A DNA stretch of 64,000 nucleotides from an uncultured Sutterella sp. (GTDB lineage Bacteria > Pseudomonadota > Gammaproteobacteria > Burkholderiales > Burkholderiaceae_F), in contig CASEFX010000013.1 in NCBI GenBank assembly GCA_949287305.1, forward strand, positions 58,158 to 122,157, written 5' to 3'. Under the pieces are notes generated by a model that saw only the letters and a program-made list of their open reading frames with translations, ran no database searches and had not been told where the DNA came from. Position 1 is the first letter of the stretch, and every line of letters starts with the position of its first letter. Shown in pieces: positions 9,555-18,818 of the stretch. A program made the position numbers and the translations under genes.

Positions 9555-10286
9555 TCAACGGACGCCGGCCTTTTCGAGGACCTTCTTCCCCTTGGGCGAA
9601 GCGAGGCACCCGAGGAACTTCTGCACGTCCGCGTCCTTTTCGGCGCCTTCCACCACGGCCGCGACCATTTCAATGGGTTCGTAGCCTTCGTTGATGGCCA
9701 TGACGCCGCCCAACTTCGCGCGGTTCTTCTGCGCGGCCTGCCAGTTGACGAAGCCCGCGTCGACCTCGCCCTGCAGCACGTAGGACATCACCTGCGGCAC
9801 GCCCGCGACGCCGAGGAGCTTGGGCGTCACGGCCTTCTTCACCGCTTCGGGGCTCTTCGCCACCCATTCGGTGCCGGCGCGGCCGTAGACGGCGGCCTTG
9901 GGATCGGGGTGCGCAATGCGCTTGACGCCGTCCTTGGCGAGATCTTCGGGATTGGTGATCGTCACGCCCTTGCGCCAGACTAGCATGAGGGGCGAAACCC
10001 CGAGCGTCTGCATCGTCGAGAACTTGACCGGGGTCTTGAGCTTCAGGAGCGTCGTGCGGTCGGTGACGACGACGTTCACGCCGCTTCCCGACTTCACCTG
10101 CGCGAGCATCTGACCGATGTTGCCGCCGAAGCTCTTTTCAATAGGGGCGGCCGTTTCGTTCTTGCAGACTTCCACGAGCTTTTCGACCATCGGCACGTAG
10201 CCTCCGCCGGTCGTGACCGTTACGGCGGCCGAGGCGCCGAAGGAAAAGGCGATGAGCGAAAGGGCGGCGAGCGTACGCTTGGGCAT
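9555..10286 (-). CDS. modA: Periplasmic molybdate-binding-like protein
   Basis: 243 residues from the ATG at 10286 (GGAGAG 7 bp upstream), beginning with a Sec signal peptide (MPKRTLAALSLIAFSFGASA). The body is a type II solute-binding protein of the ModA/WtpA kind (VTVTTGGGYVPMVEKLVEV, later VDAGFVNWQAA), rather divergent from classical ModA. It should capture the oxyanion in the periplasm and deliver it to ModB. First gene of the operon, 12 bp upstream of modD. Substrate is inferred from the operon. Confidence 0.78.
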   Translation of the reverse strand: MPKRTLAALSLIAFSFGASAAVTVTTGGGYVPMVEKLVEVCKNETAAPIEKSFGGNIGQMLAQVKSGSGVNVVVTDRTTLLKLKTPVKFSTMQTLGVSPLMLVWRKGVTITNPEDLAKDGVKRIAHPDPKAAVYGRAGTEWVAKSPEAVKKAVTPKLLGVAGVPQVMSYVLQGEVDAGFVNWQAAQKNRAKLGGVMAINEGYEPIEMVAAVVEGAEKDADVQKFLGCLASPKGKKVLEKAGVR

Positions 10287-10324
10287 GAGAATCTCTCCAA
10301 GAGAAAAAGAAGGGAATGATTCCA

Positions 10325-10353
10325 AGTATGCCCGCGTTATTCCAAAAAAGCAA
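10325..10353 (-). promoter_or_regulatory. Probable promoter of the modADCB operon
   Basis: On the minus strand TTGCTT is followed after 17 nt by CATACT, ending 38 bp before the modA start. Two copies of TTGGAAT lie in and beside it and could be a regulator site. I see no ModE-box I can name. Confidence 0.45.
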
Positions 10354-10385
10354 AACGCCTGCAGAAAATCTCTAACGCCCCCTCA

Positions 10386-11549
10386 TCATTGGCCGCGCAG
10401 GAAGGCGAGCACCTCTTCGGTCTGCCGCTCGAAGTGCGGATTGTAGGTGAGGCGCACGTAGACGTGACCGTCCCGATCCTCGCCCCAGGCGCCGTACCAG
10501 ATCTCGGACTCGGGGATTTCGCAGTGAAAGCGGGGCCGCGGATCGTTTTCGGGGCGGCACCACTCGGCTCTCGCCCCGCGCCCGTAATGGGGATTGGCGG
10601 GCGAGAAGTTGACAGAGAGGTGCGAGAAGCTTCGGATGCGTTCCTTCTCCAGGTGCGAGGGAAGCGTAATCACCTTCATGAGCTTCGTTTCGGGCGTCTC
10701 GTCGCCGTACCAGATCGTGCGCGAGCGGGGATTCAGGAAGCTTTCGTCGGCGGCTTCGAGCATGCGCTCGGTATCGACGATCGAATCGAATTCGGAGAGC
10801 ACCGTGAGGACGGGCTTGCGGTAGGGCTTCTCCAAGGCCTCTTCGGCATGGTCCATCGTGTCGCAGTAGGCGACGAGTCCCGTCATCGGGAGCGTGCGGT
10901 AACGAAAGGCGGTGGTGCCCCCGCCCGCTTCCTCAGGGGTGCGGAGCCACTCGAAAAAGAGGGACGCGAAAGGCACGAGCCCCACGAGGTTCGTGCGCAC
11001 GTAGGGCGCGGGGGAAAAGAGAAGCAGTCCCTCGACCTCGGGGTCTTCGGCCCCGAGCGTGACGGCGATGTTGCCGCCCGTCGAAAAGCCCGCGAGCCAC
11101 ACACGGTAGCCCTCCTTCTTGAGGCGGTCCTTTTCGCGGCGCACCACGCCCTCCCAGGCTTCGCCCGTCGAGCGCGCGATCATGTCCTCGGGCTTCGTTC
11201 CGTGCCCGGGCAGAAGCACCGTGCGGACGAGCACCCCGTCTTCGGCCAGACGCCTGGCCGTGTCGAGAAAGGTCCAGGGCCCCTCGCCCAAGCCGTGCGC
11301 AAAGAGGACGGCGCGTCCGTCGGGGTGTTCGGGGCGCAATTCCCAGGGCGTGTTCCAGTCGATTTCGGCCTCGTGGTCGGGCGTCGCAAAGCGTCGGTCG
11401 CGCGCGACGAGCGCGCGGGTTTCCGCGACGTATTGGGCGAAACTCGCGGGCGCCTTCTCCTCGACGGCGACGGACGGCGTGCCGCAGCCCGCAAGCGTAA
11501 AGAGAATCGGGAGGGAGAAGGCAAGAAGGCGCGGTGTGCGTTGCGTCAT
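10386..11549 (-). CDS. Alpha/beta hydrolase lipoprotein
   Basis: 387 residues with a lipoprotein signal (hydrophobic stretch ending LAGC, Cys22), so probably membrane-anchored in the cell envelope. The catalytic set is visible: nucleophile Ser157 in GFSTGG, an oxyanion-region HGLGEGP (85-91), an aspartate in SEFDSIVD (~265) and a histidine in SFSHLSVNF. This is a carboxylesterase/monoacylglycerol-lipase-like fold; the substrate is unknown. It lies 100 bp downstream of the modA promoter region on the same strand but upstream of it in transcription order, so it is not part of the mod operon. No clear terminator follows it. Confidence 0.8.
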   Translation of the reverse strand: MTQRTPRLLAFSLPILFTLAGCGTPSVAVEEKAPASFAQYVAETRALVARDRRFATPDHEAEIDWNTPWELRPEHPDGRAVLFAHGLGEGPWTFLDTARRLAEDGVLVRTVLLPGHGTKPEDMIARSTGEAWEGVVRREKDRLKKEGYRVWLAGFSTGGNIAVTLGAEDPEVEGLLLFSPAPYVRTNLVGLVPFASLFFEWLRTPEEAGGGTTAFRYRTLPMTGLVAYCDTMDHAEEALEKPYRKPVLTVLSEFDSIVDTERMLEAADESFLNPRSRTIWYGDETPETKLMKVITLPSHLEKERIRSFSHLSVNFSPANPHYGRGARAEWCRPENDPRPRFHCEIPESEIWYGAWGEDRDGHVYVRLTYNPHFERQTEEVLAFLRGQ

Positions 11550-11777
11550 GGGAAATATTGCTTGAGGGAAAAGGGATGAAAAACAGTATAGAAGCGCCGC
11601 CAGCGGCGGTGATTGGCCGATTCTCTCGATCTTCGGGGCGTTTCTTGCGCAAAGCTCCTCCTTCCGGCATCACTTCGTCACGAATTTTCCGTCCGGCCGG
11701 GTCCGCCGCCTCCCCGAAACCGCGCGGCTTTCACTATGATTTCGTTTGGTTTTGAACAAATGCAAAATAAGACTTCC

Positions 11778-13940
11778 ATGCTTACTCTTCACGCAAACGT
11801 GAACGATCTTCCCGAAGCGCTCCGCCGCCTTTGGACGGCCCGCGACGCGGGCGGCGCCTGGCGTCTCGCGCTCGAACTCCCCGACGAAGAACAGACCGAG
11901 GCGACGCTTTCGCTTCTCGTCACCGCGGCGGTCGACGGCGACGCCTCCCAGACGGACTTTCGCCGCATCGCGGACGTGCTCGAACGGGTGCTGCCGGCCG
12001 AGCACACGCCGCGGCAGACCTTCTGGCTCGCCCTGGCGCTCGCCCGCTGCAACGCCTATCGCCGCGCCCTTTCGCTTTTCACCTCGCTCCCGTTGGAAGC
12101 CCTGGAGAAGGATGAAGTGATCGTCGCCGAGGAGGAGATGCTTCGCCTTCGCATGACGCTCTTTTCACCCGCCTGTTCGGACGAGGAGCTCCTCGCCCTG
12201 ATCGAACCGCTCATGCGTCCCGAAGCGAAGCCCCGTCGGCTCGCCGTTTTGCGGCTCTTCTCCTCCCATCTGCGCACGACCGACGTCGCCCGCGCAGAAG
12301 AGGCCAAGGACGGCATCCGCCGCCTTCTCACCCTCACGGACGACCTCACGCCCGAAGAAAAAGCGGAAATGCTGCGGCTTCGCATCCTCATTCTCGGCCG
12401 CATCGACGACTATCTGCCGCCCGTGCTCGACGACTGCTTCCGACTCTTTGAAGAGCATCCCGAAAGCGACGAGACCGCTCTCACGGCCTTCGAGCTCGTG
12501 CGCTGTCTCCTTACGCCCGAAAGCGTCGAGAAGCCCCTGGGCTCGAAGGAAGCCTGGGCGCAGGTCGAGACGGGACTCTGCCCGCAGTGGGCCTCCGACG
12601 AGACGAAGCTCTTTTACCGCATCGCGGCCGACGTCCAAAAGGGCGCCATCGCGGCTGTCTACGACGCACTCGTCGCCGCCGAGAGCCGCTCGGGGTTCTT
12701 CCTCTTCCTTCGCGGCTGGTGCGCGACCTACCTCTTCATGGATTCCCGCGACGCCAAAGTGGGCGCCGACGCCTGGGCGTCCTTCGACTGGGAGCACAGG
12801 CCCGCGCTTCGTCCCTTCCACGCCCTCCTGAAGTTCTGGCTCGTCTGCCTCAACGGCATGTGGCCCGACGACGTCGAATTGCCGGAAGAGGCGAACCTCA
12901 CGGTTCCGCCCCTGACGCCCTGCGAAGCGAAGATGTCGAAGGACGTCATGAAGTTCATGAACGAGCACGTGCAGCGGCACTTCCGCCGGCGTCTCGACAC
13001 GCAGACGCACCGTCAGCTCACCGAATGGCTCAAAAAGACCGCGGACATCGCGCCCGAAGACCGGGAAAAGCACTGGAACGAAAGCGCCCTGCTTCTCGTC
13101 AGCTGTCCGGGTTCGCAGCACCTCCCCGTCTGGTGGGAGTGCGCCCTGCAGTTCCCGGCCCGGCTTCTCGCGCCCGCAAACACCGAGGGGTTGTGGCTCG
13201 CCTTCCGTTCGGCCCTGAGAAAGAGCCCGCGCCGCCGCACCTTCCGTCCGATGAAGACCTACGAGCCGTTGACGGAAGATCCGCGCGTGCACGTCTGGGG
13301 CGGCACCGCCGTCCTGCTTCCCCCGCTCTTTCGACCGCTCTGGATGCGCTTTCACGAGCCCGCGGGCGTGACGTCGGAGTGGGCCTGGGTGCCCGAATAC
13401 GACGCTCCGATCGGCCTTCTTCGCAACTGGCCCGACAAGCGCCTTCGCATCACCACGGCGCTCGGCGCCGTCTCGAGAGACTTTTCGGAAGACAATTTCG
13501 AATTGAGCGTTTCGGTTGAGGACGCCCCGACCGAAACGCTCGACACGCGTCTGCAGACGGTGCTCTTCGAGACGCTCGCCGCCGTGCGCGCGGACACGAA
13601 GCTTCTCGACAGGCTCGGCTTCCGCGGAGTGATCCCGAACGACAGTATCGCCCTCGACACGAAGGACGCGATTCCCTCTCTCGCGGACGCGGGCTTTGCG
13701 AAGCTTCTCTTCATCGACGCCCGCGTGGCGGGGACCGCCGTCTTCCTGCCGCCCCTTCAGGGCGGCAACCTGACCCGCTACGAGCTCGTGCCGCTTCGCA
13801 CGGGCGAAGCGAAGCTTCTCGATACGCTCGGGATCGAAGGCTTTCTGAAGCTCTTCCCCTTTGAAAAGCTCGGGCCCTTCTCGTTTGCGCGCGCCGACCT
13901 GGCGCTCACGACGAATCCGAGCGGCATGCGCGCTTCGTAA
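11778..13940 (+). CDS. Unrecognised 720-residue cytoplasmic protein
   Basis: I do not recognise a family. The first ~330 residues are strongly alpha-helical with leucine/alanine-rich repeats spaced like TPR or HEAT-type solenoids (e.g. LALALARCNAYRRALSLF, FLFLRGWCATYLF); the last ~250 look mixed alpha/beta (VHVWGGTAVLLPPLFRPLW). No signal peptide or membrane span. Codon use matches neighbours and the frame is free of stops over 2.1 kb, so it is a real gene. Start is uncertain: ATGs at 11736, 11760 and 11778 are all in frame and none has a good SD; a TATGAT at 11735-11740 could be a -10 box, which would favour the later ones. Confidence 0.7.
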   Translation: MLTLHANVNDLPEALRRLWTARDAGGAWRLALELPDEEQTEATLSLLVTAAVDGDASQTDFRRIADVLERVLPAEHTPRQTFWLALALARCNAYRRALSLFTSLPLEALEKDEVIVAEEEMLRLRMTLFSPACSDEELLALIEPLMRPEAKPRRLAVLRLFSSHLRTTDVARAEEAKDGIRRLLTLTDDLTPEEKAEMLRLRILILGRIDDYLPPVLDDCFRLFEEHPESDETALTAFELVRCLLTPESVEKPLGSKEAWAQVETGLCPQWASDETKLFYRIAADVQKGAIAAVYDALVAAESRSGFFLFLRGWCATYLFMDSRDAKVGADAWASFDWEHRPALRPFHALLKFWLVCLNGMWPDDVELPEEANLTVPPLTPCEAKMSKDVMKFMNEHVQRHFRRRLDTQTHRQLTEWLKKTADIAPEDREKHWNESALLLVSCPGSQHLPVWWECALQFPARLLAPANTEGLWLAFRSALRKSPRRRTFRPMKTYEPLTEDPRVHVWGGTAVLLPPLFRPLWMRFHEPAGVTSEWAWVPEYDAPIGLLRNWPDKRLRITTALGAVSRDFSEDNFELSVSVEDAPTETLDTRLQTVLFETLAAVRADTKLLDRLGFRGVIPNDSIALDTKDAIPSLADAGFAKLLFIDARVAGTAVFLPPLQGGNLTRYELVPLRTGEAKLLDTLGIEGFLKLFPFEKLGPFSFARADLALTTNPSGMRAS

Positions 13941-13961
13941 CGCACAGGCCTTTTCGACGGC

Positions 13962-13997
13962 AACGGACCGATTCTCTCGCGGGAACGGTCCGTTTCG
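13962..13997 (+). terminator. Terminator after the 720-residue protein gene
   Basis: Nine-bp perfect stem AACGGACCG / CGGTCCGTT (15-nt loop) ending in TTTC, 22 bp after the stop codon. The T-run is short. Confidence 0.6.
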
Positions 13998-14189
13998 CTG
14001 TCAGCGGCATTTTTCGGCAAGGATTCGAAACGATCGAAAAAGCCGGGGGCGGCGCCCCGCATTAGCATGAAAAACAAATAAATCTTCTTCATTCATGAGG
14101 AATTCGCCATACAACGCCGCACACTCGCCGCCCTGATTCCCGGTGCCGCCCTGACGGCCGCCGGCGTTTCCGTTGCCAAGGAAAACAAA

Positions 14190-14900
14190 ATGACCACCAC
14201 CGATCTCTCCGTAACCGATCCCGACCTCATTGCGATCCGCGACCGCTATCTGAAGACAGACGTTCCCGCACACACGTCCGCCCTTTCCGAGCGCGAACGC
14301 TTCCTCGTGCAGGTGACGACCCTTACGACCTTGTCCGAACCGCTCTCCCTGAAGAGCGTCGTCAAGGAAGCCCTCGCCGCGGGCGTGTTGCCGCTTGAAA
14401 TCCGCGAGGCCGTCTACCAGCCCTTCGCCTACATCGGCTTTGCGAAGGTCGAAACGGCCGTTCTCGCCATGAACGAAGCCTTCGTCGAAGCGGGCGTGAA
14501 GCTTCCGCTCGAATCGGCCACGACCGTGACCGACGCCGACCGTTTTGAAAAGGGGCTCACCCAGCAGAAGACGATCTTCGGGCCCGCCATCGACACGATG
14601 CACAAGAACGCCACCGACGACATCCGCTTCCTGCAGGTGGACGCGCTCACGGGCTGGTGCTTCGGCGACACCTATACGCGCAAGGGCCTTACGCTCGCCG
14701 AACGCGAACACCTCACCTTCGTCACCATCGCGACCCTCGGCGGGTGCGAACCGCAGCTGCGCGCCCACACGGGCGGCAACCGCGCGATGGGCGCCACGAA
14801 GCAGAAGTTGATCGACACGATCGCCGCCATGTCGGGCTACATCGGCTTCCCGCGCTCGCTCAACGCCCTCGCGATCGTGCAGGAAATCTACAAGGCTTAA
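14190..14900 (+). CDS. Carboxymuconolactone decarboxylase/AhpD-like protein
   Basis: 236 residues made of two carboxymuconolactone-decarboxylase repeats (residues ~25-115 and ~130-232, the second with LTLAEREHLTFVTIATLGGCEPQLRAHTGGN). Family members are decarboxylases or peroxiredoxin-like; only one cysteine (GGC) stands near the usual CxxC position, so AhpD-type disulfide chemistry is doubtful. Start at 14190 has AAGGA 8 nt upstream. However the frame continues upstream through 27 codons that read like a signal peptide (QRRTLAALIPGAALTAAG), headed by ATA at 14109 with its own GAGGAA; see findings. An exported cupin gene lies convergent and close, a common partner of exported members of this family. 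Confidence 0.8.
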   Translation: MTTTDLSVTDPDLIAIRDRYLKTDVPAHTSALSERERFLVQVTTLTTLSEPLSLKSVVKEALAAGVLPLEIREAVYQPFAYIGFAKVETAVLAMNEAFVEAGVKLPLESATTVTDADRFEKGLTQQKTIFGPAIDTMHKNATDDIRFLQVDALTGWCFGDTYTRKGLTLAEREHLTFVTIATLGGCEPQLRAHTGGNRAMGATKQKLIDTIAAMSGYIGFPRSLNALAIVQEIYKA

Positions 14901-14930
14901 CTCTCTTTCAGACGGTTCTCTCATTAGAAA

Positions 14931-14965
14931 CGGCCGGCCGCCCGCACGGGCGCCGGCCGCTTTTT
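14931..14965 (+). terminator. Terminator after the decarboxylase-like gene
   Basis: CGGCCGGC pairs with GCCGGCCG, with an inner GCCCGCACGGGC hairpin, followed by CTTTTT; 30 bp after the stop. Confidence 0.8.
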
Positions 14966-15000
14966 ATCCGCGAAAACCCGAAAATAAAATTCCCGCCCGC

Positions 15001-15035
15001 AAAAAAGATCCCGCACGGGAGAGAAGCGTGCGGGA
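15001..15035 (-). terminator. Terminator of the cupin gene
   Basis: TCCCGCACG / CGTGCGGGA stem (15009-15035) followed on the minus strand by TCTTTTTT. Confidence 0.8.
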
Positions 15036-15060
15036 CCGGAAAAGAGGCGATGAGCGGGAA

Positions 15061-15555
15061 TCAACGGCCGGCGTACTGTTCGTCCGTCACGGCTTCCTGC
15101 CAGACGACCACGACGCCCGGATCCTTTTCTTCGCAAATCGAGATGTGCGTCATGGGCGAGTTTTCGCTCGCGCCGTGCCAATGCTTGACGCCGGCGGGGC
15201 AGCGGACGATGTCGCCCGCGCGGATTTCAACGCGGGGCTTCCCCCATTCCTGGGTGTAGCCGACGCCGTCGGTGACGATCAGAACCTGTCCGACGGGGTG
15301 ATAGTGCCAGAAGGAGCGGGCGCCGGGCTGGAAGGTGACCGAACCGCCCGAACTCTTCATGTCGCCGAAGGTTCCGTAGAGCCCCGTCACGGTGACCTTG
15401 CCCGTAAATGTGGCGGCGGGACCTTCGACGGTCTTCAGATCGGCCGCTCGCGTCACGACCTGTTCGGTAAGATTGTCGGCGGCCTGGGCACCGGCGGCAA
15501 AACCGAGGGCGGCCGCAACGATGCCGAGCATCGTCCATTTTGCATTGTGCGTCAT
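15061..15555 (-). CDS. Exported cupin-domain protein
   Basis: 164 residues. N-terminal Sec signal peptide (hydrophobic MLGIVAAALGFAAGAQAA). The cupin barrel is clear: FWHYHPVGQVLIVTDGVGY supplies the first metal motif (two histidines), CPAGVKHWHGAS the second, so a divalent metal site is likely. ATG at 15555 is preceded by AAGGAG at good spacing. Small exported cupins of this kind often accompany carboxymuconolactone-decarboxylase-like proteins, as here (convergent, 160 bp apart). The reaction is unknown. Confidence 0.82.
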   Translation of the reverse strand: MTHNAKWTMLGIVAAALGFAAGAQAADNLTEQVVTRAADLKTVEGPAATFTGKVTVTGLYGTFGDMKSSGGSVTFQPGARSFWHYHPVGQVLIVTDGVGYTQEWGKPRVEIRAGDIVRCPAGVKHWHGASENSPMTHISICEEKDPGVVVVWQEAVTDEQYAGR

Positions 15556-15803
15556 ACGAAACTCCTTCAAGAAAACGAAAGGACATTGATTTCCTTGACT
15601 TCCATTATCTCGAATACGCTCGGCGCCCCCTTTGCCGAAAATTTCAACTTTCTGCTTCATTCTCTCCGCACCTCGGAAGGCGCGGCACCCCCTCTTCCAC
15701 ATCTTTGGAATCGGCTGGCGATTCTCCCCGCCGCAAAGCGGATATCTGCATTCCGACGACCTTCCTCGTTGCGATTCGCAAAGCCCGCCTTATCAAGAAG
15801 AAC

Positions 15804-15833
15804 AAAAAAGGGAGCCGAAGCTCCCTCTTTTTG
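15804..15833 (-). terminator. Terminator of the H-NS-like gene
   Basis: GGGAGC-CGAA-GCTCCC hairpin (15810-15825) with an A-tract on one side and TCTTTTTG on the other, so it can stop transcription in both directions; 18 bp after the hns-like stop codon. Confidence 0.8.
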
Positions 15834-15850
15834 TTTCAGTCGAGACGAAA

Positions 15851-16162
15851 TCAGAACGTCGTCGTCTTGATGAGCATTTCCTCTTCGGAAACGCCGTTTT
15901 CGAGCGCCTGCTTGAACCACTTCGGACGGCGGCCGGAACCCGACCAGGTGCCTTCACCGTGAGGGTTGGCGTACTTCGCGGGCTTGACGTCGCCGCGACG
16001 CTTGCTCTGATGCTGACCCAAGTCGGCCAGAGTAATGCCGTATTCCTTCATCGCGACGAGAATTTCGTCGACGAGCTGGGCGCGAACGGATTTGGCTTCG
16101 TTCTGGAGACGTTCCATTTCTTCGTTGATTTCCTGCAGGCGGACGGCATTTTCAAAAGCCAT
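15851..16162 (-). CDS. H-NS family nucleoid-associated protein
   Basis: 103 residues, with an N-terminal coiled-coil oligomerisation half (residues ~5-45, NEEMERLQNEAKSVRAQL) and the C-terminal DNA-binding signature YANPHGEGTWSGSGRRPKWF. This is the betaproteobacterial short H-NS form that silences AT-rich, often horizontally acquired DNA. ATG at 16162 has AAGGGGATCAC upstream. Single gene between two terminators; its ~230-bp upstream gap also carries the ppsA 3' hairpins. Confidence 0.92.
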   Translation of the reverse strand: MAFENAVRLQEINEEMERLQNEAKSVRAQLVDEILVAMKEYGITLADLGQHQSKRRGDVKPAKYANPHGEGTWSGSGRRPKWFKQALENGVSEEEMLIKTTTF

Positions 16163-16302
16163 GTAGTGATCCCCTTCTAAAAAAATGCATAACAGAGGGA
16201 ACTTTTCCCCTCTTAAGAACTGTGTGAATTCTAGCAGATTTCGAACGAACCGATTCAAACAATTTTTTGACAAATATTTCCGTTCGGCCGTTTCGGAATC
16301 GC

Positions 16303-16344
16303 GCAATAAAAAACGAAGCGCTTCCGAGAGGAAACGCTTCGTTT
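16303..16344 (-). terminator. Terminator of ppsA
   Basis: Ten-bp stem AAACGAAGCG / CGCTTCGTTT (14-nt loop) followed on the minus strand by a T-rich run (TTTTTTATT). Confidence 0.85.
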
Positions 16345-16350
16345 CGGTTC

Positions 16351-16385
16351 ATCGGAATTCGATCCCGAAGGATCGAATTTCCGAT
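16351..16385. repeat. Second hairpin directly downstream of ppsA
   Basis: ATCGGAATTCGATC (16351-16364) is complementary to 16371-16385 except for one bulged T, with a 6-nt loop. It starts 10 bp after the ppsA stop and precedes the T-tailed terminator hairpin, giving a tandem hairpin 3' end. Confidence 0.65.
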
Positions 16386-16395
16386 TGCCCCGCAA

Positions 16396-18765
16396 TTACT
16401 TGGCGAGACGACGCCAGGTGTCGACCACCGTGTCCGGATTGAGCGAGATCGATTCGATGCCCTGCTCCATCAGCCAGGCGGCGAAGTCGGCGTGGTCGGA
16501 CGGACCCTGACCGCAGATGCCGACGTACTTGCCCTTGGCGCGGCAGGCCTTGATGGCCATCGCGAGGAGCGCCTTGACGGCCGGATCGCGTTCGTCGAAC
16601 GAGGCGGCGACGAGGCCGGAGTCGCGGTCGAGACCGAGGGCGAGCTGCGTCATGTCGTTCGAGCCGATCGAGAAGCCGTCGAAGTATTCGAGGAACTGGT
16701 CGGCAAGGACGGCGTTCGACGGGATTTCGCACATCATGTTGAGGCGCAGGCCGTTGACGCCGCGCTTCAGACCGTGGCTTTCCATGATTTCCGTGCAGCG
16801 GCGGGCTTCGTCAAGCGTACGCACGAACGGAATCATCAGTTCGACGTTGGTGAGGCCCATTTCGTCGCGAACGAACTTCATCGCGCGGCATTCCATGGCG
16901 AAGCATTCGGCGAACTGGTTGGAGATGTAACGCGAAGCGCCGCGGAAGCCGAGCATCGGGTTTTCTTCGTCCGGTTCATAGAGGGCGCCGCCGATCAACT
17001 TGCGGTACTCGTTGCTCTTGAAGTCGGACATGCGGACGATGACCTTCTTGGGCCAGAAGGCGGCCGCGATCGTGGCGACGCCTTCGGCGATCTTGCGCTC
17101 GAAGAAGTCCTTGGGCGAGGCGTAGCCGGCCGACAGACGTTCGACGGCGTCGCGCAGTTCGGAAGGAACGCGCGGATAGTCGAGGATCACCTTCGGGTGG
17201 ATGCCGATGTTGTTGTTGATGATGAATTCGAGACGGGCCAGACCCACGCCCTTGTTCGGGATGGACTGGAATTCGAAGGCGAGCTGCGGGTTGCCGACGT
17301 TCATCATGATCTTCACGGGGATTTCCGGAAGAGCGCCGCGGCGGACTTCTTCGACGGCCACTTCGAGGAGGCCTTCGTAGATGTTGCCCGTGTCGCCTTC
17401 GGCGCAGGAGACCGTCACCTTGTCGCCTTCGACGAGACGTTCGGTGGCGTCGCCGCAACCGACGACGGCGGGAATGCCGAGTTCACGCGCGATGATGGCG
17501 GCGTGGCAGGTGCGGCCGCCGCGGTTCGTCACGATGGCCGAGGCCTTCTTCATCACCGGTTCCCAGTTCGGGTCGGTCATGTCCGTGACGAGGACGTCGC
17601 CCGCCTGGACGCGGTCCATTTCGGCGGCGGATTCGATGATGCGGACCGTACCCTGACCGATCTTCTGACCGATGGCGCGGCCCTGAACGAGGAGGCGGCC
17701 CTTGCTCTTCAACGAGTAACGGAGCTGCACGTCGGCGCCCTTCTGCTGGGACTTCACGGTTTCGGGACGGGCCTGCAGGATGTAGATCTTGCCGTCGATG
17801 CCGTCCTTGCCCCATTCGATGTCCATCGGACGACCGTAGTGCTTTTCAATGATGCGGGCGAACTTGGCAAGTTCGATCACGTCTTCGTCGGTGATCGAGA
17901 AGCTGCGGCGGTCTTCGGCGTCGACTTCGACTTCGCGGACCGAACGGCCCGAAGCGCCCGTCGGGTCGAATTCCATCTTGAGGAGCTTGCTGCCGAGCGT
18001 CTTGCGGATGATCGGATACTTGCCCGCTTCAAGCATGGGCTTGTGCACGTAGAATTCGTCGGGGTTGACGGCGCCCTGCACGACCATTTCGCCGAGGCCG
18101 TAGGAAGCCGTGATGAAGACCACCTGATCGAAGCCCGATTCGGTGTCGAGCGTGAACATCACGCCCGCGGCGCCCTTGTCGGAGCGGCACATGCGCTGGA
18201 CACCGGCGGAAAGGGCGACTTCGGCGTGCGTGAAGCCCTTGTGGACGCGGTAGGAAATGGCACGGTCGTTGTAGAGCGACGCGAAGACTTCCTTCATGCG
18301 GGCGAGCACCTGATCGATGCCGACCACGTTGAGGAAGGTTTCCTGCTGACCGGCGAACGAGGCGTCGGGCAGGTCTTCCGCGGTGGCCGAAGAGCGAACG
18401 GCCACGGAGATTTCTTCCTGGCCGTCCTTGAGCCATTCGTAGAACTCGCGGATTTCGCGTTCGAGCTCGGCGGGGAACGGAGCGGCTTCGATCCAGCCGC
18501 GAATTTCGGCGCCGGCTTCGGCCAGGGCCTTCACGTCGTCGACGTCGAGCGTTTCCAGACGGGCGTGGATTCGTTCTTCAAGTCCGCTTTCCTTCAGGAA
18601 GATGCGGAACGCTTCGGCAGTCGTGGCAAAACCGTCGGGAACGCGAATGCCGGCTTCGGTGAGCTGGCTCAGAAGTTCGCCAAGCGATGCATTCTTACCG
18701 CCAACGCGGTCCACATCGGTCATGCGAAGTTGACTAAAGGGAAAAACGTAACGACCCTGTACCAT
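16396..18765 (-). CDS. ppsA: Phosphoenolpyruvate synthase
   Basis: 789 residues, the usual length. Converts pyruvate + ATP + water to PEP + AMP + phosphate, the entry step of gluconeogenesis from pyruvate. Domains in order: N-terminal ATP-grasp nucleotide-binding half ([11 protein letters not shown] at ~22), swivelling phosphohistidine domain with the catalytic histidine in [15 protein letters not shown], and the C-terminal PEP/pyruvate TIM barrel ending in [12 protein letters not shown] at 18765 has AGAGGA upstream. The matching regulatory kinase/phosphorylase gene ppsR lies 4.5 kb away rather than adjacent. The 5' leader contains a terminator-like hairpin. Confidence 0.95.
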   Translation of the reverse strand: MVQGRYVFPFSQLRMTDVDRVGGKNASLGELLSQLTEAGIRVPDGFATTAEAFRIFLKESGLEERIHARLETLDVDDVKALAEAGAEIRGWIEAAPFPAELEREIREFYEWLKDGQEEISVAVRSSATAEDLPDASFAGQQETFLNVVGIDQVLARMKEVFASLYNDRAISYRVHKGFTHAEVALSAGVQRMCRSDKGAAGVMFTLDTESGFDQVVFITASYGLGEMVVQGAVNPDEFYVHKPMLEAGKYPIIRKTLGSKLLKMEFDPTGASGRSVREVEVDAEDRRSFSITDEDVIELAKFARIIEKHYGRPMDIEWGKDGIDGKIYILQARPETVKSQQKGADVQLRYSLKSKGRLLVQGRAIGQKIGQGTVRIIESAAEMDRVQAGDVLVTDMTDPNWEPVMKKASAIVTNRGGRTCHAAIIARELGIPAVVGCGDATERLVEGDKVTVSCAEGDTGNIYEGLLEVAVEEVRRGALPEIPVKIMMNVGNPQLAFEFQSIPNKGVGLARLEFIINNNIGIHPKVILDYPRVPSELRDAVERLSAGYASPKDFFERKIAEGVATIAAAFWPKKVIVRMSDFKSNEYRKLIGGALYEPDEENPMLGFRGASRYISNQFAECFAMECRAMKFVRDEMGLTNVELMIPFVRTLDEARRCTEIMESHGLKRGVNGLRLNMMCEIPSNAVLADQFLEYFDGFSIGSNDMTQLALGLDRDSGLVAASFDERDPAVKALLAMAIKACRAKGKYVGICGQGPSDHADFAAWLMEQGIESISLNPDTVVDTWRRLAK

Positions 18766-18818
18766 TTGTGTCCTCTTTGCCCGCACCACTCGGCTGACGG
18801 CAATACGGGCGTAGATTA

